From Candidatus Borrarchaeum weybense (GTDB lineage Archaea > Asgardarchaeota > Sifarchaeia > Borrarchaeales > Borrarchaeaceae), in contig JAHQJS010000006.1 in NCBI GenBank assembly GCA_019057385.1, positions 517,038-581,037 of the forward strand: DNA of 64,000 bases, given 5' to 3'. The notes below the pieces were generated by a model that had not been told where the DNA came from, made no database searches, and saw nothing but the letters and a program-made list of their open reading frames with translations. Below are positions 37,099 to 46,350 of the stretch, one piece after another. The first letter of the stretch is position 1, and each line of letters opens with the position of its first letter. The position numbers and the translations under genes are program-made.

Positions 37099-37737
37099 GT
37101 GATTATAACTAGCAAAAAAAACATTGAAGACATTTTAGAAATGTTAAAACCCTATAATAAGATTTTCGTGGGTGGCTGTGGCACTTGTGCAACAAGCTGT
37201 ATGACTGGTGGCGAAGAACAGGTCAATGAAATGGTTGAACTTCTTGGCGATCGCGCTGTTGCTGGCTATGTGTTTGAGGAACCTTGCGATATTAGGCTGG
37301 TCAAACGCGACTTGAAAGAAGTAAAAGATAAGATCGAAGAAGCAGAAGTTATTTTGGAACTTAGCTGTGGCGCAGGCGCTCAGGTTGTATCAGAGGCTAC
37401 TGAAAAATTTGTCTTGCCTGGTTGTGATACTATTTTTCTTGGCGAAACCATAAGGATCGGACGCTTCCAAGAACTGTGTAAGATGTGCGGTGAATGTGTA
37501 CTTCATGAAACTGGTACTATCTGTCCTCTAACTCGTTGCGCGAAAGGACTAATTAATGGTCCTTGCGGAGGTTATGCAGAAGGAAAATGTGAAGTCGGAA
37601 ACTACGAAAACGACTGTGCATGGTGTCTGATCTATGAACAACTCAAGAAATTTGATAGGCTTGATTTGTTTGTGAAACCGACGTTACCACGTGACTGGAG
37701 CATTAAATCATCACCACAAAAGATTATGTTGCGATGA
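37099..37737 (+). CDS. metV: MetV: zinc-binding partner of methylene-THF reductase
   Basis: About 212 residues of the MTHFR C-terminal (MetV) family. Cysteine clusters are GGCGTCATSCMTGG, CKMCGECVLHETGTICPLTR and GPCGGYAEGKCEVG. In acetogens MetV forms a complex with MetF for the ferredoxin- or NADH-linked reduction of methylene-THF to methyl-THF. GTG at 37099 follows GAGGTGAATGAT; a GTG at 37090 is also possible. metF begins 10 bases after the stop, so the two are one operon. Confidence 0.85.
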   Translation: MIITSKKNIEDILEMLKPYNKIFVGGCGTCATSCMTGGEEQVNEMVELLGDRAVAGYVFEEPCDIRLVKRDLKEVKDKIEEAEVILELSCGAGAQVVSEATEKFVLPGCDTIFLGETIRIGRFQELCKMCGECVLHETGTICPLTRCAKGLINGPCGGYAEGKCEVGNYENDCAWCLIYEQLKKFDRLDLFVKPTLPRDWSIKSSPQKIMLR

Positions 37738-37747
37738 GGTGAAGAAA

Positions 37748-38686
37748 ATGAGAGAAGCATATAGCGAGTTAATGAAAAAAATAAATGCTGGGGAGTTCGT
37801 GTTCACGGGTGAACTTGAACCTGAAAAGACTACTGATCTACATGAGGTCATAGAGCAAGCAAGAGCACTTAAAGGTTATGTGACCGCCTGCAATGTAACT
37901 GATAATCCAAAATCATGTGCATACACATCTCCCTTAGCAGCTTCCTACATGGTTCAGAGGGACTCAGGAATGGAGGCAGTATATCAATGTACAGTCAGAG
38001 ACCGAAATAGACTTGCTTTAGTGTCTGATTTGCTTGCTGCAGGCTCTTTAGGTCTAAAAAACGTTCTCGCCTTGAGCGGCGACCATACTACTCTTGGTGA
38101 CAATCCTGGGGCGTTACCAGTCTATGATGTTGATTCACTTGGATTAGTGTATATGGCAAGAAAAATGGTCGTAGATGGGACTGACTTAGTAGGTCTTGAA
38201 ATAGAAAAACCACCAAAATTTAATATCGCCATGGCTGGAAATCCTAATGCTGATCCTCTAGAGCCAGAAGTGCTTAAGTGTGAAAGAAAAACACTTGGTC
38301 TTGGAGAATATGGGGCAGATTTCATACAGACCCAGGTCGTCTTTGAAATCGAAAAGGCAAAAACATGGCTTAAAGAGATTGAATATCTCAATACGCCGTG
38401 CATCATCGGGATTTTCCCCATAAAATCTTACGGCATGGCAAAATTCTTCAATACCGCAATCCCTGGTGTTTCAGTACCTGATTTCCTAATGGAAATGTTT
38501 AAAGAGGCTAAGAAAACCGAAGACAAACAGAAGAAAAAAGAAAAGTATCTAGAGATCAATATCGAATATTTCACAGATTTTTGCAGAGAGATCTACAAAA
38601 CAACCAAAGCCGCGGGTATCCACATCATGGCAGTCAACTACGTCCAGTGCACACCGCCGCTTGTTGAAGCAGTATTAAAAGCTTAA
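37748..38686 (+). CDS. metF: Methylenetetrahydrofolate reductase
   Basis: 312 residues, TIM-barrel flavoprotein family. Visible are the N-terminal FVFTGELEPEKTTDLHEVIE, CNVTDNPKSCAYTS and the FAD-contact region NVLALSGDHTTLGDNPGA. ATG at 37748 follows ATGAGGTGAAGAAA; the frame opens earlier (37691) inside metV but that part is not family-like. With MetV it would reduce methylene-THF to methyl-THF in the methyl branch of the Wood-Ljungdahl pathway or for methionine synthesis. No other pathway gene lies in the window. Confidence 0.88.
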   Translation: MREAYSELMKKINAGEFVFTGELEPEKTTDLHEVIEQARALKGYVTACNVTDNPKSCAYTSPLAASYMVQRDSGMEAVYQCTVRDRNRLALVSDLLAAGSLGLKNVLALSGDHTTLGDNPGALPVYDVDSLGLVYMARKMVVDGTDLVGLEIEKPPKFNIAMAGNPNADPLEPEVLKCERKTLGLGEYGADFIQTQVVFEIEKAKTWLKEIEYLNTPCIIGIFPIKSYGMAKFFNTAIPGVSVPDFLMEMFKEAKKTEDKQKKKEKYLEINIEYFTDFCREIYKTTKAAGIHIMAVNYVQCTPPLVEAVLKA

Positions 38687-38877
38687 GGGATTCCCTTTCC
38701 TTTTTTTGTTTTTGAAATTTTGATTTTAGGCTTTGTTTTTGATTAAAAAAGTCAATAATGTTAAGTTACAACTTATACAAGACGATTAATATTCACAAGA
38801 TAATATGTGTTCTTATGTCGCGATATATTTTTTCTAGTGTTCATATACAATTGATTAAAAATTCTTAACTAATCGGT

Positions 38878-38912
38878 GGGAAGCCCCCATCCTCCAGGGT
38901 GGGGTAGTTCAC
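38878..38912 (+). repeat. Solo TnpB-type right end
   Basis: GGAAGCCCCCATCCTCCAGG then GTGGGGTAGTTCAC is a hairpin plus tip identical in form to the end of the intact TnpB element (21488-21516). It lies about 70 bp before ilvD. Confidence 0.7.
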
Positions 38913-38981
38913 TGAAGCATTTAAATATCCTTGCGATTACTATGAGAAAACCTATTATAATAGTCTATTTTGGTGAATGGT

Positions 38982-40646
38982 ATGTCAAACCGTGAAAAAA
39001 GTGAACCTCGACTTGAAGGTATAGAGTCAATACATCATCGTGCGCTTTATAGGGCAACAGGGCTCACTGATGAAGATTTTAAGAAGCCGTTTATTGCCGT
39101 TGCAAACTCATGGAATGAGATTGTACCAGGTCATATTCATTTGAATAAACTTGCAGCTAAAGTTAAAGACGGAATTCGTGATGCTGGTGGAGTTCCTTTT
39201 GAATTTAATACGATTGCTATTTGCGATGGAATTGCCATGGGCCACATTGGTATGTCATCTTCGTTGCCTAGTCGTGATCTTATAGCAGACTCTGTTGAGC
39301 TGATGGTTTCTGCACATGGATTTGACGGTCTAGTGTGCCTAGCTAGCTGTGATAAAATTGTTCCCGGTATGTTGATGGCAATTGCCCGTCTTAATGTACC
39401 TTCTATCGTGGTCACAGGAGGCCCTATGCTTCCAGGCAGATTTAAGGGTAAGCCTGTAGCAATAACTGACGCCTTCTTAGCAACTGGCTGGGTTAAATCT
39501 GGGAAAATGACTTTGGAAGAGGCTGATGCCTTAGAAAAAGCAGCGTGCCCGGGTCCTGGCTCCTGTGCAGGTATGTATACTGCGAATACCATGTCATTAA
39601 TTACAGAAGCTCTTGGTCTCAGCTTACCAGGAAGTGCCACTGAGCATGCAATAGATGTAAGAAAAGAGCGAACTGCTCTTCAAAGTGGTCGCCAGATCAT
39701 GAAACTAATAGCAGATAATATTACAGCACATGAGATTATGACAAAAGACGCGTTTGAAAATGCAATTCGTTTAGCTTTAGCTGTTGGTGGATCTTCCAAT
39801 ATTATACTTCATCTTCCTGCAATAGCTAAGGAAGTTGGATATGAGTTAAAATTAGAGGTTTTTGACGAACTGAGCAAAGACACACCTCATATTATCGATA
39901 CTGTTCCTGGTGGACCTTATACACTAAAAGACGTAGATGAGGCAGGAGGAGTTCCTGCGATATTAAAAGTACTTGGAAATAAAATTCATCTTAATTCACT
40001 CACAGTGACTGGCAAAACTATTGGAGAGAACATAGAAGATGCCAAAGTGTTGAGATCTGACGTAATAAGACCCCTAGAAGATCCTGTGCATAAGGAAGGA
40101 GGCTATGCTATTTTGAAAGGGAACTTGGGGGTAGCAGTTGTTAAACAAAGCGCTGTCAAATCTGATATGATGGCTCATAAAGGACCTGCAAAAGTTTTTA
40201 ACTTAGAAGAAGATGCGCTCGCTGCAATTCTTGATGGACGCATTCCCAATGGCTCAGTTGTCGTAATTCGTTACGAGGGACCAAAGGGAGGTCCTGGTAT
40301 GCGTGAAATGTTAGCCCCTACCTCCGCGATAGTAAGCATGGGTTTAGATAAAGTTGCACTCATCACTGATGGACGATTCTCTGGAGGAACGAAGGGCCCT
40401 GCGCTAGGACATCTATCGCCAGAAGCTGCAGAGGGCGGAACTATTGCGGTAGTCGAAGATGACGACCTTATCGCTATAGACATTCCTAATCGAAAATTAG
40501 AACTTCTTATCTCCGATAATGATCTTCAGGAACGCCTCGGCAGATGGAAACCTCCCAAGAAAAAGATTAGAAAGGGTTATCTGGCTCGATACGCGCTACT
40601 CGCCAACTCTGCGGATAAAGGTGCCTATCTGCAGGACAAAATTTAA
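38982..40646 (+). CDS. ilvD: Dihydroxy-acid dehydratase
   Basis: 554 residues, standard length. Fe-S ligands are in CLASCDKIVPG and CPGPGSCAGMYTANTM; the active-site end has TDGRFSGGTKGPALGHLSPE. It converts dihydroxy-isovalerate and dihydroxy-methylvalerate to 2-oxo acids in branched-chain amino acid synthesis; archaeal members can also act on sugar acids. ATG at 38982 is preferred (GGTGA at 38972-38976) over TTG at 38970. No other ilv gene is present. Confidence 0.93.
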   Translation: MSNREKSEPRLEGIESIHHRALYRATGLTDEDFKKPFIAVANSWNEIVPGHIHLNKLAAKVKDGIRDAGGVPFEFNTIAICDGIAMGHIGMSSSLPSRDLIADSVELMVSAHGFDGLVCLASCDKIVPGMLMAIARLNVPSIVVTGGPMLPGRFKGKPVAITDAFLATGWVKSGKMTLEEADALEKAACPGPGSCAGMYTANTMSLITEALGLSLPGSATEHAIDVRKERTALQSGRQIMKLIADNITAHEIMTKDAFENAIRLALAVGGSSNIILHLPAIAKEVGYELKLEVFDELSKDTPHIIDTVPGGPYTLKDVDEAGGVPAILKVLGNKIHLNSLTVTGKTIGENIEDAKVLRSDVIRPLEDPVHKEGGYAILKGNLGVAVVKQSAVKSDMMAHKGPAKVFNLEEDALAAILDGRIPNGSVVVIRYEGPKGGPGMREMLAPTSAIVSMGLDKVALITDGRFSGGTKGPALGHLSPEAAEGGTIAVVEDDDLIAIDIPNRKLELLISDNDLQERLGRWKPPKKKIRKGYLARYALLANSADKGAYLQDKI

Positions 40647-40680
40647 AGCAGTTAGAAAACTCGATGGGCTTCTATAAGCC

Positions 40681-42060
40681 TCATTTTTTCACAATTATTA
40701 GGTCTCTTGGCTTAGTAACAGAACCCACGAAGAATATATTTTTTCGTATGAATTTCTTCTCTTCCTGAATTTCTCCTTTAATCCAATGACTGGCTAGCAT
40801 CTTGTTAATGACTCTTTTCAGCTGTTCTTCGCTGAAAACATTCGCCATTAATTCATTTAAATAGATCTGATGCTCTTGCTCTCTTGATAATTGCTTAAGA
40901 ATTTTTCTTATAATTTGTTCTTCGTCTGAATTCAAAGAGTACAAAAAATCTTCCAACAACTCTTTTTCGTTTACTACTTCCACGTTTATGCCTTCACGAG
41001 ATAACTGTTGAACAAGATTTCTGACAAAACTTGCGGATACGTTGTATTTCTTTGCTGTTTTAGAGAGCAGATATCGCCCCTTCTTTTTCAGCAGTTGTTC
41101 TTTGATTTTCGGCTTCGCGAAGTATTCCAATGTTCTCGCAATGAGACGCCTGGTTTCTTTTTGTGTGGTTTTACGTTTTAGTTTAGTCAATTTTGAAATG
41201 ATGTCCTTTTCCATATGAGGATAACTCTCGTAAATATCAATAACATACGCATACGCCAGTTCTCTTATTCTTTTTTCTTCGTCTTTAAAAAGCTCAAGAA
41301 TGAGAGGGGCAAATTCATCAACTTTTTCATTTTGCTTCTGAAGGATTATATTGATACAATTCATGGCAGAGAGTCTTACTTCAAAAAATTTCTCATTTAA
41401 TCCACTCTTTACCATGGGGAGGACGTCCTCTTTTAAAATATCTCTTGACCATAGTTGGCAAAATGCCCAAAGCCCTCCTTTTCTCATCCAAAAATCATCG
41501 GATTCCAATGCCTTTTTAAGTAACTTTTGCGCTTCATTTAAGTCCTCATCATTTTGCTGGAGATAATCAACAATTGCTCCAATTGTAAAGTATCGGGTCC
41601 AACTATCTTCGTTCTCCATTTGTTTGGCTAGAAGTTGAAAATCCGAGATACCCTCTTCGTCTTCTTGCATATATTGGGTTCTTAAAAGATCAAAAAACTT
41701 CTCCGCCGCTATATGAGGAAGATATGGGCTTTGAGATCCAATAGTTCCAAGCGCATAGAGAGCATTTTCTTGAACCTCTGCATATTTATCATTTAGGCTG
41801 GTTAAGAGCTTAGGAACCGCTATTTTAACCAGATTAGGCTCTTGTAAACCAATATCTCCCAGAACCCTTGCGATTGTAGCCCTTATGTAACTGTCATCAT
41901 CATTTAGAGTTTCTACGAGTTCTGGTATAACCTCCTTAATTTTAAGAGGATCCTCTTTTCCTATTTTTCCAATAGTCTGGGCAGAAATTCGTCGTTTTCC
42001 AACATCTTCATCAGAAAGTCCACTTAATAGTTCCTCAACATCACTTTTCAATTGATACAA
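40681..42060 (-). CDS. HEAT-repeat protein with C-terminal winged-helix-like part
   Basis: 459 residues. HEAT repeats run over about 1-310 (PELVETLNDDDSYIRATIAR, LGDIGLQEPNLVKIAVPKLL). Residues 330-450 contain two helix-turn-helix-like blocks (KTAKKYNVSASFVRNLVQQL and LKRVINKMLASHWIKGEIQE) with a closing strand, like tandem winged helices. A scaffold that may bind nucleic acid; unrecognised. It stands alone and converges with ilvD. Confidence 0.7.
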   Translation of the reverse strand: MYQLKSDVEELLSGLSDEDVGKRRISAQTIGKIGKEDPLKIKEVIPELVETLNDDDSYIRATIARVLGDIGLQEPNLVKIAVPKLLTSLNDKYAEVQENALYALGTIGSQSPYLPHIAAEKFFDLLRTQYMQEDEEGISDFQLLAKQMENEDSWTRYFTIGAIVDYLQQNDEDLNEAQKLLKKALESDDFWMRKGGLWAFCQLWSRDILKEDVLPMVKSGLNEKFFEVRLSAMNCINIILQKQNEKVDEFAPLILELFKDEEKRIRELAYAYVIDIYESYPHMEKDIISKLTKLKRKTTQKETRRLIARTLEYFAKPKIKEQLLKKKGRYLLSKTAKKYNVSASFVRNLVQQLSREGINVEVVNEKELLEDFLYSLNSDEEQIIRKILKQLSREQEHQIYLNELMANVFSEEQLKRVINKMLASHWIKGEIQEEKKFIRKNIFFVGSVTKPRDLIIVKK

Positions 42061-42187
42061 CGTCCCTTGGCAAATTTTAAGTTTACATCACTCTACTTGA
42101 TAGGTAGATTTTCATTAGATCCTATGGTAAGTTAATTAGATTTACTTTTTTCTATTAAATTTAGTAAGTTATTCTTAAGGTGATAGG

Positions 42188-42322
42188 ATGAATATTTCAC
42201 GGGAGAAGATTCCGCAATTTCAGGAAAGGGAAGGTATTGCTCAAGACTTGAGCAAAGCATGGGAAAATCATTCAGATTTTTTGAAAAGATTCCCTTTTAG
42301 AAAAAATCCTGATTCCACCTAA
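42188..42322 (+). CDS. Small ORF or gene fragment (44 aa)
   Basis: ATG after AAGGTGATAGG, a good ribosome site. The protein includes DLSKAWENHSDFLKRFPFRK, then stops. A second fragment in another frame follows at once (42325-42432, with GSEDFFFYWLQYPLGWLG). Together they read like the N-terminus of a larger protein broken by a frameshift; possibly a restriction-related ATPase, but I cannot confirm that. Confidence 0.35.
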   Translation: MNISREKIPQFQEREGIAQDLSKAWENHSDFLKRFPFRKNPDST

Positions 42323-42324
42323 GA

Positions 42325-42432
42325 ATGACTAAAGAGAAACTTGGGAAGACAGGCTCTGAAGATTTTTTCTTTTATTGGCTGCAATACCCCCTAGGTTGGC
42401 TTGGGTTTTATACTGTTTGGGAAGCTCTGTGA
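42325..42432 (+). pseudogene. Continuation fragment of the 42188 ORF
   Basis: 35 codons in a shifted frame (KTGSEDFFFYWLQYPLGWLG then FYTVWEAL). Its aromatic-rich composition is protein-like rather than random. It ends before the convergent nuclease-like gene. Confidence 0.3.
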
Positions 42433-42475
42433 AAGATAATAGCGGGAAAAAGATTTTAGCGAAGATAAAGAAGAG

Positions 42476-43972
42476 TTAAATAACCTTTCTTAACCAATTG
42501 GTGAGATTGAAGAAATCTACGGCGTGCACATTCTTGTATTTTCTCACTAATGGGGTATATTTTGTCACGACACATGCAAATACTTTATATGTTTCTCTTT
42601 CACCGCTTATTGTGAGTTCTTCCTTAAATTTTTCAAAGTTATTTTTGAAAAATTCAACACGTTCTCGTTGTTTCAACATTTGATCTAGAAGTCTCTTTTT
42701 TTGCAGCAATTCCTGTTCTATGAGTGTCCATCCAGATATCGAAGATGGTGAAATGTCCCAATATTTTGCTTCCGCTAATACAATAGTCTTTTCGGTTTCT
42801 TTTATGGCAATTGCATCATACTCAGGACTATCTCTCGAAATTTTAACTGGTTTATCGGGAACGCTGTATCCATTTTCCGATAATAACTCTCTTACACGTT
42901 GCTCAAAGACCTTGGCGGCTTGTTGCTTTTTTTGTGCTATTGACTGTGAGGGATCATTCACATTTTCATCGTTTAAACCAAGAAGATGAAACAAAAGAAA
43001 TAGTATTGTACTAGGGTCGCAAAGGATTTGGTCTCCTTCTATTAGAACCAAAATTGGTGCCCTCGCTTTTGAAACCATATATTCGCGTAAAAAGGCATCT
43101 ATATCTAATCCATATTTTTCATAATTGAGTAAGTAACTTTTTATTCCATTTACCGTCCATTTACTCCTATTGGAAAAAAATAATCCAAGTAGCGCCGCTA
43201 TGTCTGCACTTGAAACATCATATTTAACTTGCTGTGCTGTGCGGTAATATAGACACAAAGCATATTTCGTGCGTATAATGTGTTCAAAAAATTGAACGAA
43301 GTATTTTTCAAGTTCCATGCCTTGTTCCAATTGAATATCCTCTCTTACTTGTTGATCTATTTCTGAATATCTAAATACGTCCTCAGTTATTCCAATAGAA
43401 CTACTAATAAGCCCCCAATTTCTAAGCATTAAAAATAAAGCATCCAAATACTTTATTTGAAAAACCTCATTGTCTGAGACCCTGATTAAACGACGTCTGT
43501 TTTCAAGGTCATCGATAAAATTTAATCTAGTCACATAATAGCTATATTCTTGTAATAAAGACTCAAAGTCTGGATTGGTATTGGAACGACCAATCGATGG
43601 AGAAATTGAATTGAGATCTATAAACATTTGATTTGTTGTGAAGAACTCATTTAGTATCATTCCTTTTCCTGCAAAAAATCCATCTATGAGTTTTTTACGA
43701 TAGGAAAAAATAAGAGTTTTCAGTATAGTCTCATTAAATTCTTTCATTTTGGCTAACAGGCTATTTTTCAGTTCATCGATTTCATTTTTTAACTTTTGTG
43801 CTCCTTTAACATTATAAAATTCAATTCCAACAGGAAAAAGGATGCATTTCGGATTTACACAAATTTCTTCTTTTGTGTTGAGTCCTAAATACAGTAAATG
43901 TTTACATTCTGTACATAGATAATCCGATATGGTCTCCATGATTTTATGCCATGGGTAAAACTCACTCACCAT
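42476..43972 (-). CDS. Zinc-ribbon and PD-(D/E)xK nuclease-like protein
   Basis: 498 residues. The N-terminus carries a zinc ribbon (CTECKHLLYL and CVNPKC). A long helical middle follows. Near the C-terminus is a restriction-endonuclease-like core: QRVRELLSENGYSVPDKPVK, EYDAIAIKETEKTIVLAEAK (Asp, then Glu-x-Lys), with a helix rich in Gln and Arg after it. Probably a DNA nuclease in defence or repair; no methylase or helicase is adjacent. ATG at 43972. Confidence 0.65.
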   Translation of the reverse strand: MVSEFYPWHKIMETISDYLCTECKHLLYLGLNTKEEICVNPKCILFPVGIEFYNVKGAQKLKNEIDELKNSLLAKMKEFNETILKTLIFSYRKKLIDGFFAGKGMILNEFFTTNQMFIDLNSISPSIGRSNTNPDFESLLQEYSYYVTRLNFIDDLENRRRLIRVSDNEVFQIKYLDALFLMLRNWGLISSSIGITEDVFRYSEIDQQVREDIQLEQGMELEKYFVQFFEHIIRTKYALCLYYRTAQQVKYDVSSADIAALLGLFFSNRSKWTVNGIKSYLLNYEKYGLDIDAFLREYMVSKARAPILVLIEGDQILCDPSTILFLLFHLLGLNDENVNDPSQSIAQKKQQAAKVFEQRVRELLSENGYSVPDKPVKISRDSPEYDAIAIKETEKTIVLAEAKYWDISPSSISGWTLIEQELLQKKRLLDQMLKQRERVEFFKNNFEKFKEELTISGERETYKVFACVVTKYTPLVRKYKNVHAVDFFNLTNWLRKVI

Positions 43973-44397
43973 ATTTCAACATCCAAATTAAAAATGATAA
44001 TCTAGATTTCCATTAGTATATTCGTAATTGACTAGTAATATCGGTTTTTTTGTTTTCATTTTTTACTTGAAAGATTGAGTTTCATGTATAGACGATTGAT
44101 AACACTATAGAACAAAGATTTGTCGATTAATCTCGCTGCCTTTAAAGATCTTTATGAAACTATTTTTTTCTTGTTTCTTCTTCTGTATCTGACCATATCT
44201 TCCTAAAACATTCAAACGGATGGATAAAGGTTTTATGCACTTTTTTGTCATAGTTATCATTAGATTGAGGAGCAATAAAAGTAAAACAGCATTCCAGAAA
44301 AACGAGGATCAAAACAATGAGTAATCACCTAATGAACGTAAGCAAAAACTTGAACAATGAAAAACGGAAGAAATCCGGATAATTTTGTAAAATAATG
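43973..44397. other. AT-rich intergenic region
   Basis: About 425 bp with no supportable gene; a 21-codon frame at about 44317 is not convincing. No repeat, RNA gene or hairpin stands out. Confidence 0.4.
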
Positions 44398-45105
44398 CTA
44401 GATCTTTACAATATTCATCTCTCTTTTTCTATATATTTTCTTTTTCTCATATCTAAAAAACATTCCATATATAATAGAGCTTGCCACCAAAATAACAACT
44501 ATGATGATAATCATCCATAGAAGTGAAACGTAATCTGAGATCCACAACCAGTAAAGACTAAGAAACACCAAGATCAAACCCCAGAAGCGTCGTCTAAACC
44601 AAATCAAAAACCGTATTTTATGGCGTTCGATGTATGATTTTAAGAAGGTATGAATGCCGAACGTACTATCTCTTTGATAACTACTCATTTTGGTAATCCT
44701 TTTTTCAATACCTCGAACACGGGCATAAGCTATATCATCAAGACGCTTTGTTGTATAATGCACACCGAATAACCATATGGAATAAAGAAATATCGAGGCC
44801 AAAGCATCAACTAAATGAGTCTTATTCCCATTGCTTTTGATTAAAATTTCACTGAAAGTTTCACTAACAATAAGAAAGGCGGCAGCTACTAATATCGTTC
44901 CTACTACAAGCGTGATATTCTCCCTGCGCTCTATTTCATTATTTGTGCATTCATAATCTTTCAATAATACATCGATTTCGATATTCTGATTTTCATTAAA
45001 ATGATACTCGAATAAACTTGGTTTTCCAAACTCAAGTATCACGATATAGATCATTGAAAGAACAAATCCAATTACTGAAATCACAAATGTCCCCAAATCA
45101 GACAC
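44398..45105 (-). CDS. Four-helix membrane protein, unknown
   Basis: 235 residues. Hydrophobic segments: LGTFVISVIGFVLSMIYIVI (N-term), ITLVVGTILVAAAFLIVSE, ASIFLYSIWLFGVHYTT and a long stretch LILVFLSLYWLWISDYVSLL followed by MIIIIVVILVASSIIYG. Basic residues after the last helix suggest a cytosolic C-terminus. No family recognised. Divergent regulatory gene lies upstream on the same strand. Confidence 0.62.
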   Translation of the reverse strand: MSDLGTFVISVIGFVLSMIYIVILEFGKPSLFEYHFNENQNIEIDVLLKDYECTNNEIERRENITLVVGTILVAAAFLIVSETFSEILIKSNGNKTHLVDALASIFLYSIWLFGVHYTTKRLDDIAYARVRGIEKRITKMSSYQRDSTFGIHTFLKSYIERHKIRFLIWFRRRFWGLILVFLSLYWLWISDYVSLLWMIIIIVVILVASSIIYGMFFRYEKKKIYRKREMNIVKI

Positions 45106-45182
45106 AGAATATCCCCCAGCCTATTAATGGCATTTGTCTAAAATAAGTCTGCTTGTAATAAAAAAAACTTAGTATCTTTTAA

Positions 45183-45329
45183 TTAGAGTGCGTTTTCTTT
45201 TAACCATAGCCGGATAGCTTCTTCAACGGCTTTACTTAAATAACCTCTTCTAAGACCGAATTTTTTCACTCCTTTTTCACGTAATTGTTGTTCAAGGTCA
45301 TCTGGTATGGACACGCTAATACTTCCCAT
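45183..45329 (-). CDS. Ribbon-helix-helix (CopG-like) DNA-binding protein
   Basis: 48 residues: strand GSISVSIPDDLEQQLREKG, then helix KAVEEAIRLWLKE, the RHH pattern of antitoxins and small regulators. The ATG at 45329 follows CAAGGTGATAGC; a longer form from 45368 is possible. It diverges from the RAMP operon across about 190 bp and may regulate it; no toxin gene is adjacent. Confidence 0.72.
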   Translation of the reverse strand: MGSISVSIPDDLEQQLREKGVKKFGLRRGYLSKAVEEAIRLWLKENAL

Positions 45330-45436
45330 GCTATCACCTTGTGGACCTTTTACAGGTAGCCTTTTCATGTTTCACATATACTTTATACTATAAAACAAAC
45401 ATTCTTTTCCTTTAAAAGTATTATTATTCCACACAA

Positions 45437-45470
45437 AATATATAAGATAAAAGATATATGTTATAATAGA
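45437..45470 (+). promoter_or_regulatory. Promoter region of the RAMP operon
   Basis: AAAATATATAAG and GATATATGTTATAATA are TATA-like boxes 50-80 bp upstream of the ATG at 45517. The start is preceded by GCGAGGTTGTAAAC, a ribosome site. The spacer is shared with the divergent RHH gene. Confidence 0.4.
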
Positions 45471-45516
45471 TTTCTGGCAAACTAAGAGATGCTAGAAAAA
45501 TCGCGAGGTTGTAAAC

Positions 45517-46350
45517 ATGAAACAAACAAAAAAACAGATCGTGATTCGTGCCTATACACCCATAGCTAAACCTCTCAATGCGTCTATTCAAAAAAATGCA
45601 ACTATGCTTCTCCTCGGCGAAATTCCCTATGAGAATGGGTCAAAAGTATTCAATACTAAACTTTATTACATCAAAGGTGTACGTGGGATGCTGAGACATG
45701 CTTGTATGAAGTTAGCTCAGGCTTGCGGTATTGAAGTGTGTCATAGCAGTGAAAAAACGGAACTCAAAGACGGAACTAAACTTATTTCTTCGGGTTTTCA
45801 TCCGCTTGGTGCATGCAATCCTCCGTGTATTCTCAGGCGCCTTTTTGGTACCTTCCGCGAAGAGTCCTCGATTTCTGTCTTGGTTGATCCTATCGCCTCT
45901 ATCAGGCATAAAGAATATACTACTGAGGTAGTTGTTCAAAAAGTTCATATCTCCAGCGAGAATAGGATTGCCCTTGCCTATGATCGAACTCCCATTCAAG
46001 ATTTTCGTGAAAGCTATTTCAGTGGTTATTTTAGCTTCTGTATTGACGTAACCACTTTAACTGATGATGAAATCAAGTTTCTCATGGAATCACTGCTCTA
46101 CATTGAGATACTTGGTGGTGGCAAAAACGCGGGTTATGGGCGTGTCAAAATTCTGGATTTCGAAGTCCAGAAGATTGGTATCGTAAGAAACATCGAGAGA
46201 GATAATGGCGCCTACAAAATTAGTGAAAAAACTGAAGTGCAACCAATACTGCTTGAAAACATCGAGGAGTGGAGGACTGCATATATGGGAGAAAATTTGG
46301 CAGCGGTCGAACAAGAACAAATCTCTGCCCTAGTTAGTGATAAAAAATGA
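45517..46350 (+). CDS. RAMP-superfamily (Cas7/Csm3-like) protein
   Basis: 277 residues. RAMP signs: the early KGVRGMLRHACMKLA (like the IPGSSLKG motif of Csm3/Cmr4), a cysteine patch then IFGT-like CNPPCILRRLFGT, SISVLVDPIASIRHK (like SRVxxxDA), and the glycine-rich loop GGGKNAGYGRVKILD. In type III CRISPR effectors Cas7-type RAMPs coat crRNA and cut target RNA. Here there is no cas10, cas5 or array. The next gene starts inside its stop (ATGA), so the two proteins are made together. Confidence 0.75.
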   Translation: MKQTKKQIVIRAYTPIAKPLNASIQKNATMLLLGEIPYENGSKVFNTKLYYIKGVRGMLRHACMKLAQACGIEVCHSSEKTELKDGTKLISSGFHPLGACNPPCILRRLFGTFREESSISVLVDPIASIRHKEYTTEVVVQKVHISSENRIALAYDRTPIQDFRESYFSGYFSFCIDVTTLTDDEIKFLMESLLYIEILGGGKNAGYGRVKILDFEVQKIGIVRNIERDNGAYKISEKTEVQPILLENIEEWRTAYMGENLAAVEQEQISALVSDKK

